Shown: piece after piece, positions 4,996-6,060 of the stretch
How positions within the stretch are numbered: position 1 is the first letter of the stretch
Layout: each line of letters opens with the position of its first letter
Origin: an uncultured Burkholderiales bacterium
GTDB lineage: Bacteria > Pseudomonadota > Gammaproteobacteria > Burkholderiales > Burkholderiaceae_D
Direction: 5' to 3'
Assembly: GCA_937872165.1 (NCBI GenBank)
Contig: CALMOR010000151.1
Location: 1-6,060, forward strand
Length of the DNA stretch: 6,060 bases
The notes under the pieces: generated by a model
Databases searched by the model: none
What the model saw: the letters and a program-made list of their open reading frames with translations, nothing else
Told to the model about the DNA's origin: nothing
Position numbers and translations under genes: made by a program

Positions 4996-6060
4996 TTGGA
5001 AATCACCGGCGCAGAGATCGTCGTGCGTTGCCTCGCGGAAGAAGAGGTCGAACACGTGTTCGGCTATCCCGGCGGCGCCGTGTTGTACATCTACGACGAA
5101 ATATTCAAGCAGGACCGTTTCCAGCACATCCTCGTGCGTCACGAGCAGGCCGCGCTGCATGCGGCCGACGCCTATTCGCGCTCGAGCCGCAAGGTGGGCG
5201 TCGCGCTCGTCACGAGCGGGCCGGGCGTCACCAACGCGGTCACGGGCCTCGCGACCGCGTACATGGATTCGATCCCGATGGTCGTCATCTCGGGGCAGGT
5301 TCCGAGCCACGCGATCGGCCAGGACGCGTTCCAGGAATGCGACACGGTCGGCATCACGCGGCCGTGCGTCAAGCACAACTTCCTCGTGAAGGACGTGAAG
5401 GACCTCGCGATCACGATCAAGAAGGCCTTCTACATCGCGCAGAGCGGTCGTCCGGGACCGGTGCTGGTCGACATCCCGAAAGACATCACGACGCACAAGG
5501 CCGCGTTCGCGTCGTCGGAGTACGCGGCGATGCCGGTCGAGATGCGCTCGTACAAGCCGGCCGAGAAGGGACACCTCGGCCAGATCAAGAAGGCGCTGCA
5601 ACTGCTGACGGCTGCCGAGCGTCCGATGATCTACGCGGGCGGCGGCGTGATCCTCGCCAACGCGTCCGGAGAGTTGAACGCGCTCGTCGATCGTCTCGGC
5701 GCGCCGTGCACGACCACGCTGATGGGTCTGGGTGGCTTCAGGGCGAGCGACCCGAAGTATCTCGGCATGCCGGGCATGCACGGCACCTACGAAGCCAACA
5801 TGGCGATGCAGCACTGCGACGTGCTGCTCGCGGTCGGGGCGCGCTTCGACGACCGCGTCATCGGCAACCCCGAGCACTTCGCGCAGAACGTCCGCAAGAT
5901 CATCCACATCGACATCGACCCGTCGTCGATCAGCAAGCGCGTCAAGGTCGACGTGCCGATCGTCGGCAACGTGCGCGAGGTCCTGGTCGAACTGATGGCG
6001 CAGCTCGACGTCGCGCAGCAGAAGACGCCGCGCGACGACAGGGGCGGCGCGGCATTCGAC
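4996..6060 (+). CDS. ilvI: Acetolactate synthase large (catalytic) subunit, 3' partial, TTG start
   Basis: Catalyses the first shared step of valine, leucine and isoleucine synthesis: condensation of pyruvate with pyruvate or 2-oxobutyrate, using thiamine diphosphate, Mg2+ and FAD. The window holds 355 of roughly 570-590 residues. The N-terminal domain shows VFGYPGGAVLYIYDE (21-35), the activating Glu50 in RHEQAALHAADAY, then SGPGVTN, SGQVPSHAIGQDAFQE and GITRPCVKHNFLV. The central FAD-binding domain shows YAGGGVI, GMPGMHGTYEANMAM and GARFDDRVIGN, then IHIDIDPSSI. Positions linked to sulfonylurea/imidazolinone resistance in other AHAS enzymes carry the usual sensitive residues: Ala in GGA, Pro in GQVP, Ala in DAFQE, Asp in RFDD. 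The C-terminal half, which completes the cofactor site, is off the window. The start is TTG with AAAGGAAG upstream. The small subunit ilvH and ilvC probably follow. The name ilvB would be equally acceptable; the enzyme identity is near certain. Confidence 0.96.
   Translation, partial: MEITGAEIVVRCLAEEEVEHVFGYPGGAVLYIYDEIFKQDRFQHILVRHEQAALHAADAYSRSSRKVGVALVTSGPGVTNAVTGLATAYMDSIPMVVISGQVPSHAIGQDAFQECDTVGITRPCVKHNFLVKDVKDLAITIKKAFYIAQSGRPGPVLVDIPKDITTHKAAFASSEYAAMPVEMRSYKPAEKGHLGQIKKALQLLTAAERPMIYAGGGVILANASGELNALVDRLGAPCTTTLMGLGGFRASDPKYLGMPGMHGTYEANMAMQHCDVLLAVGARFDDRVIGNPEHFAQNVRKIIHIDIDPSSISKRVKVDVPIVGNVREVLVELMAQLDVAQQKTPRDDRGGAAFD

Noticed and set aside
4654..5907. A 417-codon open frame on the - strand opposite acetolactate synthase
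   Set aside because: It is antisense to a near-certain enzyme gene and also crosses the promoter region. Its His/Arg/Asp/Val-rich composition mirrors the sense codons, and no motif is recognisable.

Overview
The window is GC-rich, gene-dense DNA of betaproteobacterial type, most likely Burkholderiales. The evidence is the run of DUF3106, DUF3619 and RDD proteins behind an ECF-type sigma factor, divergent from an acetolactate synthase gene. I recall this order from betaproteobacterial chromosomes but could not check it here. Nothing points to phage, plasmid, insertion sequence or CRISPR; it reads as core chromosome.

Layout. (1) 1-1500, + strand: the 3' part of a fused two-domain ABC ATPase of the dipeptide/oligopeptide importer type, cut by the left edge. 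(2) 1473-4637, - strand: a compact five-gene unit, read right to left as sigma factor (4637-4071), DUF3619 single-pass membrane protein (4074-3631), DUF3106 exported protein (3634-2936), RDD membrane protein (2939-2472) and membrane-anchored alpha/beta hydrolase (2456-1473). The first three junctions are 4-base start/stop overlaps (ATGA, ATGA, TTGA); the last is a 15-base gap holding a Shine-Dalgarno. The hydrolase runs tail to tail into the ABC gene with a 28-base overlap. (3) 4638-4995: the only sizeable non-coding region, a divergent promoter region with a good sigma70-type promoter toward the right and several inverted repeats. (4) 4996-6060, + strand: the first 355 codons of acetolactate synthase large subunit (ilvI/ilvB type), starting at TTG and running off the right edge.

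How it may work together. The - strand unit resembles a sigma / membrane anti-sigma / periplasmic sensor cassette followed by two further envelope proteins. The DUF3619 product has the right topology and gene position for an anti-sigma factor. The DUF3106 product carries repeated LTPEQR-like motifs reminiscent of the LTxxQ motifs of CpxP/Spy/ZraP/CnrX proteins. That role is an inference from architecture and is the most interesting hypothesis here. The acetolactate synthase gene belongs to branched-chain amino acid synthesis and is probably linked to the sigma unit only by the shared intergenic region. Several long open frames antisense to these genes are coding shadows.
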